NCBI GenBank assembly: GCA_902783815.1
Contig: CACZSM010000186.1
Span: 1 to 6,119 of the forward strand
Direction: 5' to 3'
Source of the DNA: an uncultured Ruminococcus sp.
Lineage (GTDB): Bacteria > Bacillota > Clostridia > Oscillospirales > Acutalibacteraceae
DNA: 6,119 nt
How positions within the stretch are numbered: the first letter of the stretch is position 1; each line of letters starts with the position of its first letter. Below, one piece after another: positions 1-6,047 of the stretch. The notes under the pieces are model-generated. The model was not told the DNA's origin. It saw only the letters and a list, made by a program, of their open reading frames with translations, and made no database searches. Made by a program: the position numbers and the translations under genes.

Positions 1-84
1 GCCGGTGTGTTGGAATTGGCAGACGAGACAGACTCAAAATCTGTTGTCCGAAAGGGCGTGTGGGTTCGAGCCCCACCACCGGCA
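1..84 (+). tRNA. tRNA-Leu, anticodon CAA
   Basis: Complete class II tRNA. The acceptor stem pairs 1-7 (GCCGGTG) with 77-83 (CACCGGC), with A84 as discriminator. The anticodon stem is 28-32/40-44 (ACAGA/TCTGT) around the 7-nt loop CTCAAAA, giving anticodon CAA at 35-37, which reads UUG leucine codons. The long variable arm, with stem 46-49/54-57 and loop GAAA, is typical of leucine tRNAs. The T arm pairs 60-64 with 72-76 around TTCGAGC. The 3' CCA is not encoded (GAAA follows), so it must be added enzymatically. The gene starts at base 1 of the window, so its promoter lies outside. Confidence 0.96.
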
Positions 85-124
85 GAAATATCCCTTGTGT
101 TCATCCGAGGGCTTGAATAGGAAT

Positions 125-195
125 AAATAGTGAACAGAGAATAATTAGTATTGAATTGCCGTAAGACATTACTTATTATTCCCTGTTCATTATTT
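125..195. repeat. Large AT-rich imperfect palindrome; possible tRNA terminator or MITE-like repeat
   Basis: Arms 125-149 and 171-195 are inverted copies matching at 22 of 25 positions, around a loop of about 21 nt. One of the three differences would be a G-U wobble in RNA. A T-rich run (TATTTTTTTA, 191-200) follows on the + strand, so the hairpin could end tRNA-Leu transcription. On the - strand no comparable T-run follows, so it is a poor terminator for the leftward gene ending at 206. The stem is AT-rich (core GTGAACAG-GAATAAT), unlike a typical intrinsic terminator. It resembles the small dispersed palindromes found between genes in Clostridia (from general knowledge). The rest of the 85-205 gap shows no gene. 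Confidence 0.6.
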
Positions 196-205
196 TTTTA
201 TGTCA

Positions 206-1399
206 CTATTTTCTGTTTTTCAGCTTCCAGAAAAATACCATTATACCCATTTTGTTTATTATCGTTTTGCCGGCTTCCACTATATGATCCATTTTCGATA
301 TCGGCAGATATTTTTGTATATGCGCTGTGAGGTCATGATCGTCAATATCACTGAAAAACTCATCCCGCCGAGGATGCTTCTTCGCCCTGCCCCTTACCAT
401 TATTCCGTCAAGGTCTATGGCTTTTTCTGTATCAGTAGGGTATATATCATAGCGGCCGGATATTTCATCAAGTACCTTTCTCCCCTTTTCTGAATGTACA
501 AAAAGATTCGTATATCCTTTGTCATCATCCTTTACGCCAGGGACAAGATCAGTTATATGCCAACAGTCAAATATCGTAAAATCACTTACTCTGTTAAGAT
601 CCTTGAAATGACATTCATAACACGACGGACGAGATGATATCTCACGGAAAAAACTTTTCAGCATATAATCTACTCTTGCACTGCCTGTGTATTTTTTGCC
701 GTTCTCGAATTCTATGAGCATGGTTCCGCAATGATATCCGTATGTCTTATTGCGGAAATTTATTCTTCTTATTTCGCTTTTGTATTTGTTTTTCTGATGA
801 TCAAGATACTTCTGCCACAGCTTAGGTGACGGCGTCCCATGACATACAAGGTCAACTGTTATAAGATTGTCATATTCCTTTCCCAAAAAGTGATGAAGTC
901 CATAAACCTGACAAGTCGTTCCGATAAAGCAAACTATTTTTCCGCCTTTCAGATCTTTTTTTATTTCTGAAAAACAGTTTCCTAAATCACTCTGCACATA
1001 TTTTGAACCTCTTGTCCTGCGGAAATCCTCTCCATCGGCTCCAAAGCATACATGATGTACACGGAATTTCTTATCGAATACTGCGCCCCATATTTTTCCG
1101 CCCTTGCTGAATACATATTCTGCCAGAGGAAGAGTAAAACCGCCGGAGGTGCTTTTCATCAGGTTGTCCTTATCCTTGCTTCGCAGCGCATATGAATCAG
1201 GTGATTTCCCCTCAATTGTTCTGTGATTCAGTACAGGGCATACTTTATCACAGGCATTGCATCCTATACATTCACTTTCTCTGACTTTCGGATAAAGAAA
1301 ACCCTCTTCATCCGGCAGCATCTCAATACAATGCTTCGGACAAATATTCATACAGGCAGTACAGCCGCAGCAAAGAGTTTTATCAGTAATATTGATCAT
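206..1399 (-). CDS. Coenzyme F420 hydrogenase/dehydrogenase beta-subunit family protein with two 4Fe-4S motifs
   Basis: Encodes 397 aa, probably a cytosolic flavin/iron-sulfur oxidoreductase of the FrhB/FdhB/FpoF-like family. The N-terminus has two ferredoxin motifs: C10-x2-C13-x2-C16-x3-C20-P and C44-x2-C47-x2-C50-x3-C54-P. The central and C-terminal parts carry family signatures: a TTCQVYGL segment (usually GTPCQV.GL), LVCHGTPSPKLW, RPSCYECHFK and SDFTIFDCW (usually SDITxGDFW). In Firmicutes and Bacteroidetes such proteins often sit in polysaccharide clusters near pyruvyl transferases, where the substrate is unknown; no such neighbour is visible here. F420 use is not implied. Start choice is uncertain. 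ATG at 1399 gives the family-like MINITDK N-terminus, but the only SD-like site (GGAAAG, 1411-1416) is 11 nt away and sits better (5 nt) for an in-frame TTG at 1405. Confidence 0.9.
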   Translation of the reverse strand: MINITDKTLCCGCTACMNICPKHCIEMLPDEEGFLYPKVRESECIGCNACDKVCPVLNHRTIEGKSPDSYALRSKDKDNLMKSTSGGFTLPLAEYVFSKGGKIWGAVFDKKFRVHHVCFGADGEDFRRTRGSKYVQSDLGNCFSEIKKDLKGGKIVCFIGTTCQVYGLHHFLGKEYDNLITVDLVCHGTPSPKLWQKYLDHQKNKYKSEIRRINFRNKTYGYHCGTMLIEFENGKKYTGSARVDYMLKSFFREISSRPSCYECHFKDLNRVSDFTIFDCWHITDLVPGVKDDDKGYTNLFVHSEKGRKVLDEISGRYDIYPTDTEKAIDLDGIMVRGRAKKHPRRDEFFSDIDDHDLTAHIQKYLPISKMDHIVEAGKTIINKMGIMVFFWKLKNRK

Positions 1400-1405
1400 T
1401 TTCAA

Positions 1406-1480
1406 AACTTCTTTCCGTTATAAAAAATTTTTTATTATTTTATGTATCCTTTTTTTCTTTGACGGATTGTATTAGTAAAA
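1406..1480. promoter_or_regulatory. AT-rich divergent intergenic region with A6T6 palindrome
   Basis: This spacer must hold the promoters of both divergent genes, the leftward F420-dehydrogenase-like gene and the rightward VWA lipoprotein gene. I find no convincing -35/-10 pair with 16-18 bp spacing on either strand. A TTGACG at 1459-1464 has no -10 at the right distance. A perfect 16-bp palindrome, ATAAAAAATTTTTTAT, lies at 1420-1435. It could be a bent A-tract or an operator-like site, or simply AT-rich sequence. The call is by position only. Confidence 0.35.
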
Positions 1481-1486
1481 GGAGGT
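1481..1486 (+). promoter_or_regulatory. Shine-Dalgarno site fixing the VWA lipoprotein start
   Basis: GGAGGT lies 8 nt before the ATG at 1495. It fixes that ATG as the start rather than the upstream in-frame TTG at 1459, whose 12 extra residues (MTDCISKRRSNT) would mask the signal peptide. Confidence 0.9.
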
Positions 1487-1494
1487 CAAACACT

Positions 1495-3048
1495 ATGAAA
1501 ACTAAAAAAATTATTTGTGGACTTATGATCGCTTCTATGCTTTTAGGTGCTGCCGGATGCAGCGCCTCAGGAAACTCTGCCGCCAGTCCGACAACTGCAG
1601 CGGATGAGGGCAGCGCCCCCGCATCAGTAAAAGACGATTCTGCAAAGAGTGATACCGTAAAAAATGCGGAGGAAATTGCTTCCGGAGAAATCGCCGCAGA
1701 TGGAGACACTAAAACACCGGCAGAAGCAGCGCCAAAAACGACAGACGATAAAAAGAGTACGGCTGATGTAAAAGACGGTTCTGCAAAGAGTGATACTGTA
1801 AAAAATGCAGCGGAATTTGCTTACGGAGAAACCACCACAGATGGAGATACTAAAACGCCAGCAGAAGCAGCGCCAAGAACGGCAGATGACAAAAGGAGTC
1901 TGACAGCTGATTATGACAGCTTTTCCGGTGATGTACCTGAGAAAACACCTCCCGGAATGACAGAAGATATAAAACCAGATGTAGTTGCAGAATATACACC
2001 TCAGATATCCGAGCCTGTAACTCCGCCTGCATATGGTCAGCTTACCGCTGGTGAATGGAATGACAATACAAACTGGGGATTTTTTTCAAACCTTGTAAAC
2101 GGCGGAAAAATATACTTTCCAAGTTTTGGTCTTGATCCCGTAAACCGTACTAAAATCACTGTAAAAGACAGCAGCGGAAAGGCTGTTGTAAATGCTTCCG
2201 TAAGTCTGAAAAAGGATAATGGTACTGTTATCTGGACAGCAGTAAGCAATAAAAACGGTGAAGCCTTCCTGTTTGAAAAAGAATCCGGAGGTACTGTTAT
2301 TGAAGTAACTTCCGGCGGCAAAACACAGACCTATAAAAAACTGACGACAAAACCTGCATCACAACAGGGACAGCAGCAGAAATCCTCAGACACTGAAATG
2401 GATGTAACATTTGACGGTGAAGGCAGTCTGTATAAAACCACTGATATAATGTTTATTCTTGACACAACAGGATCAATGGACGATGAAATGCTTTTCCTGC
2501 AAAGCGAATTCACGGCAATTACAGAAGAGCTTGGAACAAAGAATACAAGGTACTCTGTAAACTTCTACCGTGACGAAGGCGATGATTATGTTACAAGATG
2601 CTATGACTTCACAGATGACATAAGCCAGCTCCAGCAGACACTCAACAGCGAATGTGCAGACGGCGGCGGAGATACCCCGGAGGCCGTTGCAGAAATACTT
2701 GACGAGACTATACACAGCAGCAGCTGGAACGAAGAAAGCGTTAAACTTGTATTCATGATATTTGATGCTCCGCCGCACGACGGCAAAGAGCAGGTCATCT
2801 ATAATACAATAAAAGATGCAGCAGCAAAAGGCATAAGAATAATACCCGTTATATCTTCAAACAGCGAAAGAGATACTGAGCTTTTCGGACGCTCACTTGC
2901 AATAATGACCGGCGGAACCTATGTATTCCTTACAGATGATTCCGGTATAGGTGGATCACATCTTGAACCTATTATCGGCGATTACGAGGTCGAAAAACTG
3001 TATGATATAATAATCCGGGTTGTCAATGATTACAGACAAGATGGATGA
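1495..3048 (+). CDS. VWA-domain surface lipoprotein with repeat stalk and Ig-like domain
   Basis: Encodes 517 aa. The N-terminus is a lipoprotein signal: KTKK, a hydrophobic segment, then lipobox GAAG-C22, so the mature protein should be anchored outside the membrane at Cys22. Residues 23-140 form a low-complexity Ala/Lys/Asp/Thr stalk with a tandem repeat (45-91 and 92-139). A Pro-rich linker follows to about 200. Residues about 214-285 look like an Ig-like/carboxypeptidase-regulatory-like beta-sandwich (ITVKDSSGKAVVNASVSL, ending KTQTYKKL). A Gln-rich linker leads into the VWA domain from about 315. Its MIDAS appears intact: D323-T-T-G-S327, T394 in GGGDTPEAV, and D424 in FDAPPHDG. NFYRDEGDDYVTR is typical of a bacterial VWA subfamily. 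The ligand is unknown; metal-dependent adhesion or complex assembly is inference. The last 19 bp overlap the convergent gene. Confidence 0.9.
   Translation: MKTKKIICGLMIASMLLGAAGCSASGNSAASPTTAADEGSAPASVKDDSAKSDTVKNAEEIASGEIAADGDTKTPAEAAPKTTDDKKSTADVKDGSAKSDTVKNAAEFAYGETTTDGDTKTPAEAAPRTADDKRSLTADYDSFSGDVPEKTPPGMTEDIKPDVVAEYTPQISEPVTPPAYGQLTAGEWNDNTNWGFFSNLVNGGKIYFPSFGLDPVNRTKITVKDSSGKAVVNASVSLKKDNGTVIWTAVSNKNGEAFLFEKESGGTVIEVTSGGKTQTYKKLTTKPASQQGQQQKSSDTEMDVTFDGEGSLYKTTDIMFILDTTGSMDDEMLFLQSEFTAITEELGTKNTRYSVNFYRDEGDDYVTRCYDFTDDISQLQQTLNSECADGGGDTPEAVAEILDETIHSSSWNEESVKLVFMIFDAPPHDGKEQVIYNTIKDAAAKGIRIIPVISSNSERDTELFGRSLAIMTGGTYVFLTDDSGIGGSHLEPIIGDYEVEKLYDIIIRVVNDYRQDG
1627..1911 (+). repeat. 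In-frame tandem duplication in the lipoprotein stalk
   Basis: Two direct copies, 1627-1767 (141 bp, 47 codons) and 1768-1911 (144 bp, 48 codons), begin GTAAAAGACG and end in GCTGAT. By my hand alignment 37 of 47 residues are identical, with one inserted Leu codon in copy 2. Shared segments include SAKSDTVKNA and DGDTKTPAEAAP. Most differences cluster in the middle (EIASGEIAA versus EFAYGETTT). The unit is hydrophilic and likely extends the VWA head away from the membrane. The duplication keeps frame. Confidence 0.93.
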
Positions 3049-4214
3049 AAGAATTTTTCCATAAGCTCCCTGCCGCCGGACATATAATCTCCGGCGGCAA
3101 AAGCTGTTTTTTCGCTGAATCCGGTTTTACTGCCGGAATTGCAATGCGCACCGTCAATATAGATCATATATGGCACAAAATCAGCTGTTGCCTCCTGTTT
3201 TTTTACGGAAACTGTAAATGACGGTACTATCAGTACAGAAAGCTCCTCAAATGTTTTTTTAAGTATGCTGCCGATAAGCTCCCTGTCGATCTCCTCTATG
3301 CAGGAGATCTTTTTTTGTTCGTCTCCGGAAAGTGAACATAATGCCGCACGATCCGTAACAACAACTGCTGCATCATTTTTTTCCAGGACTTCCGAAGCTG
3401 CTTCCGCCATTTCCGACAATCCGCCTCTGATAAGTTCTACAGGTACGGAAAGACACCTTGCCGCACCAGCAGCAGAATAGCTGTCTGTTATTATTACCGG
3501 TTCGATGCCAAACATCTGTCTGAAACTGATAACATCAGGAAGTACGCTTTCGTCCCATATCCATATTCCTGCTATAGCCGGTTTACCCCGTTCAACCCGT
3601 TCCTTATTTATCGGATGTTCCGCAAAAATATCAACGCTTTTCTGCATCAGTCTTTGCAGCGGAAAAATAAAATCACCTTTCGGCAAAAGCTCATCAAGAG
3701 TAAGACGCTCAAATTCGTCAGGAGAATATAGCGTTCCTGCTTTAGGCTCACCTTTTTTCCATACTATGTAGTCATATTTTTCTTTTCCTTTATAAAATCT
3801 GAAAACATCATTCTCAAGCTCTGATCTCAGACAGCTGAAAAGCTCCTCGGACTCCTCCGGTGTGATATCATCGCCAAGAAGTTTCAGGTATCTCTGCTTT
3901 TCAGATTCATATTCCGTAACAAAAGCGCAGCAAAGGCATACATCATCCTTATCAAGTGTATTGCCCTCGCCTGTAAAGCGAACCGCCGGCGCACTGTATT
4001 TTATTTTTACCGGGTCTGCCCCGAACAGCGAAAGCAGCGTCAAAGACTGCTCCGGTTTTACAGATCCACCGCATATTTTTGCAAGACCCTGTATCCCTGA
4101 TGAGGAAAGCCCGTCTATACATGGAGTATCAGCCTTCTGCATGGGCGTAACAGTTTCTCTGTCCGCCACACAGCAATCTGAAATTCCGTCCGGTACAATG
4201 ATTAGATATTTCAT
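3030..4214 (-). CDS. ApgM-type phosphoglycerate mutase homologue, probable pseudoenzyme
   Basis: Encodes 394 aa, close to full length for archaeal-type cofactor-independent phosphoglycerate mutase (alkaline phosphatase superfamily; some bacterial members were proposed as homoserine kinases). Family features are MKYLIIVPDG with D9, TPMQKADTP, LLSLFGADP, HPINKERVERGKPA-IWIW, and TADFVPYMIYIDG. The usual PGSD(V/T)AxL motif with the catalytic Ser reads PEQSLTLL, placing Gln56 at the nucleophile. DEAGH reads D288-RAAL, PDH reads PSF (332-333), and the THTADPVPF His is replaced (A342). Only D9 and perhaps D288 of the metal ligands survive, so mutase activity is unlikely. The frame is intact. It is the last gene of the operon, 25 bp after relQ, with only a weak SD. 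Fold assignment is firm; function is unknown. Confidence 0.8.
   Translation of the reverse strand: MKYLIIVPDGISDCCVADRETVTPMQKADTPCIDGLSSSGIQGLAKICGGSVKPEQSLTLLSLFGADPVKIKYSAPAVRFTGEGNTLDKDDVCLCCAFVTEYESEKQRYLKLLGDDITPEESEELFSCLRSELENDVFRFYKGKEKYDYIVWKKGEPKAGTLYSPDEFERLTLDELLPKGDFIFPLQRLMQKSVDIFAEHPINKERVERGKPAIAGIWIWDESVLPDVISFRQMFGIEPVIITDSYSAAGAARCLSVPVELIRGGLSEMAEAASEVLEKNDAAVVVTDRAALCSLSGDEQKKISCIEEIDRELIGSILKKTFEELSVLIVPSFTVSVKKQEATADFVPYMIYIDGAHCNSGSKTGFSEKTAFAAGDYMSGGRELMEKFFHPSCL
3064..3112 (+). terminator. Intrinsic terminator of the VWA lipoprotein gene, inside the opposite CDS
   Basis: A perfect 10-bp inverted repeat (TGCCGCCGGA 3071-3080, TCCGGCGGCA 3090-3099) surrounds a 9-nt loop. 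AGCT at 3064-3067 can pair with AGCT at 3102-3105 across a 3x3 internal loop, and G plus six T (3107-3112) follow. On the + strand this is a good rho-independent terminator 16 bp past the stop at 3048. Read on the - strand the hairpin lacks a following T-run, so the leftward operon should pass through. It lies within codons for about residues 368-384 of the ApgM-like protein. Confidence 0.75.
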
Positions 4215-4239
4215 AAATAAACTTCTGCCTTTCAGTCAA

Positions 4240-4977
4240 CTACTGCTTTGAATCCGAAAGTATCAGATTCCTTACATTCTGCATACGGCTGTCAAGAGAT
4301 GCACTTACCTCTGCACAATCTGACAGTTCATGCGAAAGCTTTTCAAGCAGATCCGGGGATATATTCTTCTTATATCTCATTTTATGCTCAAGACTTGCCC
4401 AGAAATCCATAGCTATAGTTCTGAGCTGTACCTCTACTTTTACATACTTCTTTTCATTCTCCAGAAATATCGGTACCGATATTATCAGGTGCAGACTACG
4501 ATATCCTGTAGGCTTCGGATTCTTTATATAATCCTTTTTGCTCAGCAGAATTATATCGTCCTGACTGAGCAGACAATCCGCAAGACGGTATATATCATCT
4601 ACAAACGAGCATACTACCCTTATCCCTGCTATGTCATTTATATTTTCCTCTATTGATTTCAGATTCCTCGGAATTTTCTTGCGAACTACCTTCCGTATTA
4701 TACTGTCGTAATCCTTTACCCTTGAATGTATGGATTCTATCGGGTTGCCGTCATATTTAAGTGAAAACTGCTCATTAAGTACCTTGAATTTTGTCTCGAC
4801 CTCCATTATTGCACAGGTATAGTTTGCAAAAAACTGTTCTATCGGTGCAAAACTATCCTGTATAAGATCAAGGAAGGCTTCTGCATTCAAATTCATTTCG
4901 GATGTGAATTTAACTATCTGCTGTGCAACTTTGCCTGCTGATTCCTCGAGCTGCTCTTCTGTGGGTTCATTTTTCAT
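4240..4977 (-). CDS. relQ: RelQ-type small alarmone synthetase, (p)ppGpp synthase
   Basis: Encodes 245 aa, a cytosolic enzyme expected to transfer pyrophosphate from ATP to GDP/GTP. It has the RelA/SpoT synthetase domain (about 60-200) and no HD hydrolase, TGS or ACT domain, so it is a stand-alone SAS. Landmarks are R86-V-K88 (ATP binding), N114-D115-IAGIR120 (Mg ligand Asp, equivalent to Asp72 of B. subtilis RelQ), DYIKNPKPTGY159RSLHL (G-loop with the stacking Tyr), and VE182VQLRT (equivalent to Glu139), followed by MDFWASLEHK. All catalytic positions look intact. Compared with RelQ (about 211 aa) it carries about 40 extra N-terminal residues and a shorter C-terminal tail. The start is fixed by AGGAGG 7 nt upstream. 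It is the middle gene of the operon; tight coupling to the upstream Rsm22-like gene suggests a shared response. RelP (YwaC) is the less likely subgroup. Confidence 0.92.
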   Translation of the reverse strand: MKNEPTEEQLEESAGKVAQQIVKFTSEMNLNAEAFLDLIQDSFAPIEQFFANYTCAIMEVETKFKVLNEQFSLKYDGNPIESIHSRVKDYDSIIRKVVRKKIPRNLKSIEENINDIAGIRVVCSFVDDIYRLADCLLSQDDIILLSKKDYIKNPKPTGYRSLHLIISVPIFLENEKKYVKVEVQLRTIAMDFWASLEHKMRYKKNISPDLLEKLSHELSDCAEVSASLDSRMQNVRNLILSDSKQ

Positions 4978-4981
4978 TTCA

Positions 4982-5953
4982 TTACCTCCTGGTCATATGT
5001 TGATTATACGCTGAATTAATTTCAGCTTTTTTGGCTGCTTTATATTTTTCTTTGTCTTTTTTTGTTATCGTTTCTGTAACTATGCCATCCGGCGTACATA
5101 GTCTTAGTTTTACCATCCCTTTGGATACTATCGGATGTCTAAGAACTCTTGATGAAATGTTCTTCGGCGGATATCTCATAGCTGCTATATAACAGTATTT
5201 TTCGTCCTCATACGGCACTTCGCCTTCTTTTATCTGCTTATGGAGCTTTGATCTCTGCACTCTTGCGGTAAAATGACACCAGTCATCCCTGCTCAATCTA
5301 CATTCACTATTTCCCGGACATGGCGCCGCTATATATGCACCTGATGCAATAAGCAGTTCTCTTGCTTTGAGTATCTGACGGAATCCTTCTGGTGTACCTG
5401 GTTCAGTAATAACGAGCATTTTCTCTGCTGAATTCCACAAGGCATTTATCATTCTATTTCTCTTTTCTTCTGACAGCTCATTAAGTACATACGATGCTGT
5501 CACAAGATCAGCTTTTTTATCCGAAAGCAGATCTTCACTCAATTCTTCATTCAGCCATACAGAATTCTGTACAGCATATGAACCCATTTCTGCAAAGGTC
5601 CTCCCCAGACTCAGCATATCCTTTTCCCTTTCAATACACACAAAGCTGTCCGGAGAAAATACAGCATCCGCCGCCCACATTGCAGAGCCTGTCCCTGAAC
5701 CAACATCAAGCACTGTACGAACATCACACCCGGCAGCAGCTTCTAAACTGCCGCATACAGCTGCAAAGGTCGCAGGCATTCTGACGATTGCATATACAAG
5801 GGTTTCCTTTTCATTTTTCAGAAGTCTTTTTCCATGACCGCTTTGCACCTTATATTTTTCTGTAATTTCTGCTGACAGACTTTTAAGCTCACTTATCTGA
5901 TATTTTTCAGCCAGCCGCATAGTCATTTCCCTTACTGAAAGCGGAAACTCCAT
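4982..5953 (-). CDS. Rsm22-family small-ribosomal-subunit methyltransferase-like protein
   Basis: Encodes 323 aa. The family includes mitochondrial Rsm22/METTL17, a SAM-fold factor for small-subunit assembly; the bacterial role is not established. Visible features are YAIVRMPATFAAVCGSL (54-70), a family signature; SAM motif I D83-V-G-S-G-T-G89; acidic E108; TASYVLNEL (152-160); ITEPGTPEGF (182-191); then C212-x5-C218-x7-C226 and C254, with DDWCHF and VPYEDEKYC. The Cys quartet matches the iron-sulfur ligand layout described for METTL17, so a 4Fe-4S cluster is likely by analogy. The tail LCTPDGIV plus a basic helix fits RNA binding. Start is the ATG at 5953, supported by AGAGGTG 8 nt upstream; an in-frame GTG at 5962 would have no SD spacing. 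First gene of a three-gene operon with its own promoter. Confidence 0.88.
   Translation of the reverse strand: MEFPLSVREMTMRLAEKYQISELKSLSAEITEKYKVQSGHGKRLLKNEKETLVYAIVRMPATFAAVCGSLEAAAGCDVRTVLDVGSGTGSAMWAADAVFSPDSFVCIEREKDMLSLGRTFAEMGSYAVQNSVWLNEELSEDLLSDKKADLVTASYVLNELSEEKRNRMINALWNSAEKMLVITEPGTPEGFRQILKARELLIASGAYIAAPCPGNSECRLSRDDWCHFTARVQRSKLHKQIKEGEVPYEDEKYCYIAAMRYPPKNISSRVLRHPIVSKGMVKLRLCTPDGIVTETITKKDKEKYKAAKKAEINSAYNQHMTRR
4985..4990 (-). promoter_or_regulatory. relQ Shine-Dalgarno embedded in the end of the Rsm22-like gene
   Basis: On the - strand the last codons AGG AGG TAA of the upstream gene form a perfect AGGAGG site, 7 nt before the relQ ATG at 4977. The ribosome ending one gene covers the initiation site of the next, so translational coupling is expected. 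Confidence 0.92.
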
Positions 5954-5961
5954 TTTTCTCA

Positions 5962-5968
5962 CACCTCT
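5962..5968 (-). promoter_or_regulatory. Shine-Dalgarno site of the Rsm22-like gene
   Basis: AGAGGTG on the - strand lies 8 nt before the ATG at 5953. It overlaps the alternative GTG at 5962, which therefore cannot use it. This decides the start. Confidence 0.85.
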
Positions 5969-5985
5969 TTATTCCTGATACTATA

Positions 5986-6014
5986 ATTATACAACATTTG
6001 ATCACAATTAACAA
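5986..6014 (-). promoter_or_regulatory. Sigma-A-type promoter of the rsm22-like/relQ/apgM-like operon
   Basis: On the - strand, TTGTTA (6009-6014) and TATAAT (5986-5991) are separated by exactly 17 bp. The -10 is a perfect consensus and the -35 matches 4 of 6. The expected start near 5979 gives a leader of only about 25 nt before the ATG at 5953, leaving little room for a riboswitch or attenuator. No operator is evident. Confidence 0.82.
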
Positions 6015-6030
6015 GAGTCTTTGTTTCTCC

Positions 6031-6047
6031 TGCGGTGCGTGACCGCA
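6031..6047. repeat. GC-rich hairpin upstream of the operon promoter
   Basis: TGCGGT (6031-6036) pairs with ACCGCA (6042-6047) around a 5-nt loop. An overlapping alternative, GTGCG-GTCA-CGCAC on the - strand, competes with it. No T-run follows on either strand, so it is not a standard terminator. The flank to the window end (6048-6119) has no gene that I can support. It contains TTCGTTCGCTGCGCTCACT (6064-6082), which resembles intergenic repeat fragments seen in Clostridia (general recollection, not checked). Confidence 0.4.

Noticed and set aside
200..493. 97-codon rightward open frame
   Set aside because: It lies antisense to the 3' end of the F420-dehydrogenase-like gene, lacks a ribosome-binding site, and has an amino-acid composition unlike a real protein.
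1459..1464. TTGACG as a -35 for the lipoprotein gene
   Set aside because: A 17-bp spacing puts the -10 on the SD site GGAGGT; no -10-like hexamer fits.
1459..1494. Upstream TTG start for the VWA lipoprotein
   Set aside because: The strong SD at 1481-1486 and the clean lipoprotein signal both place the start at the ATG at 1495.
1627..1911. Repeat as part of a CRISPR or other DNA repeat array
   Set aside because: There are only two adjacent units without spacers, in frame within a protein stalk.
3030..4214. Calling the ApgM-like gene a pseudogene
   Set aside because: The frame is intact over the full family length with a conserved fold core; the losses are specific to active-site positions, which fits a pseudoenzyme better than decay.
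4330..4656. 108-codon rightward open frame rich in Tyr/Ile
   Set aside because: It is a shadow of relQ on the opposite strand, with no SD and no family resemblance.
6031..6047. Hairpin as a terminator of a gene beyond the right edge
   Set aside because: No T-run follows the 6-bp stem on either strand.
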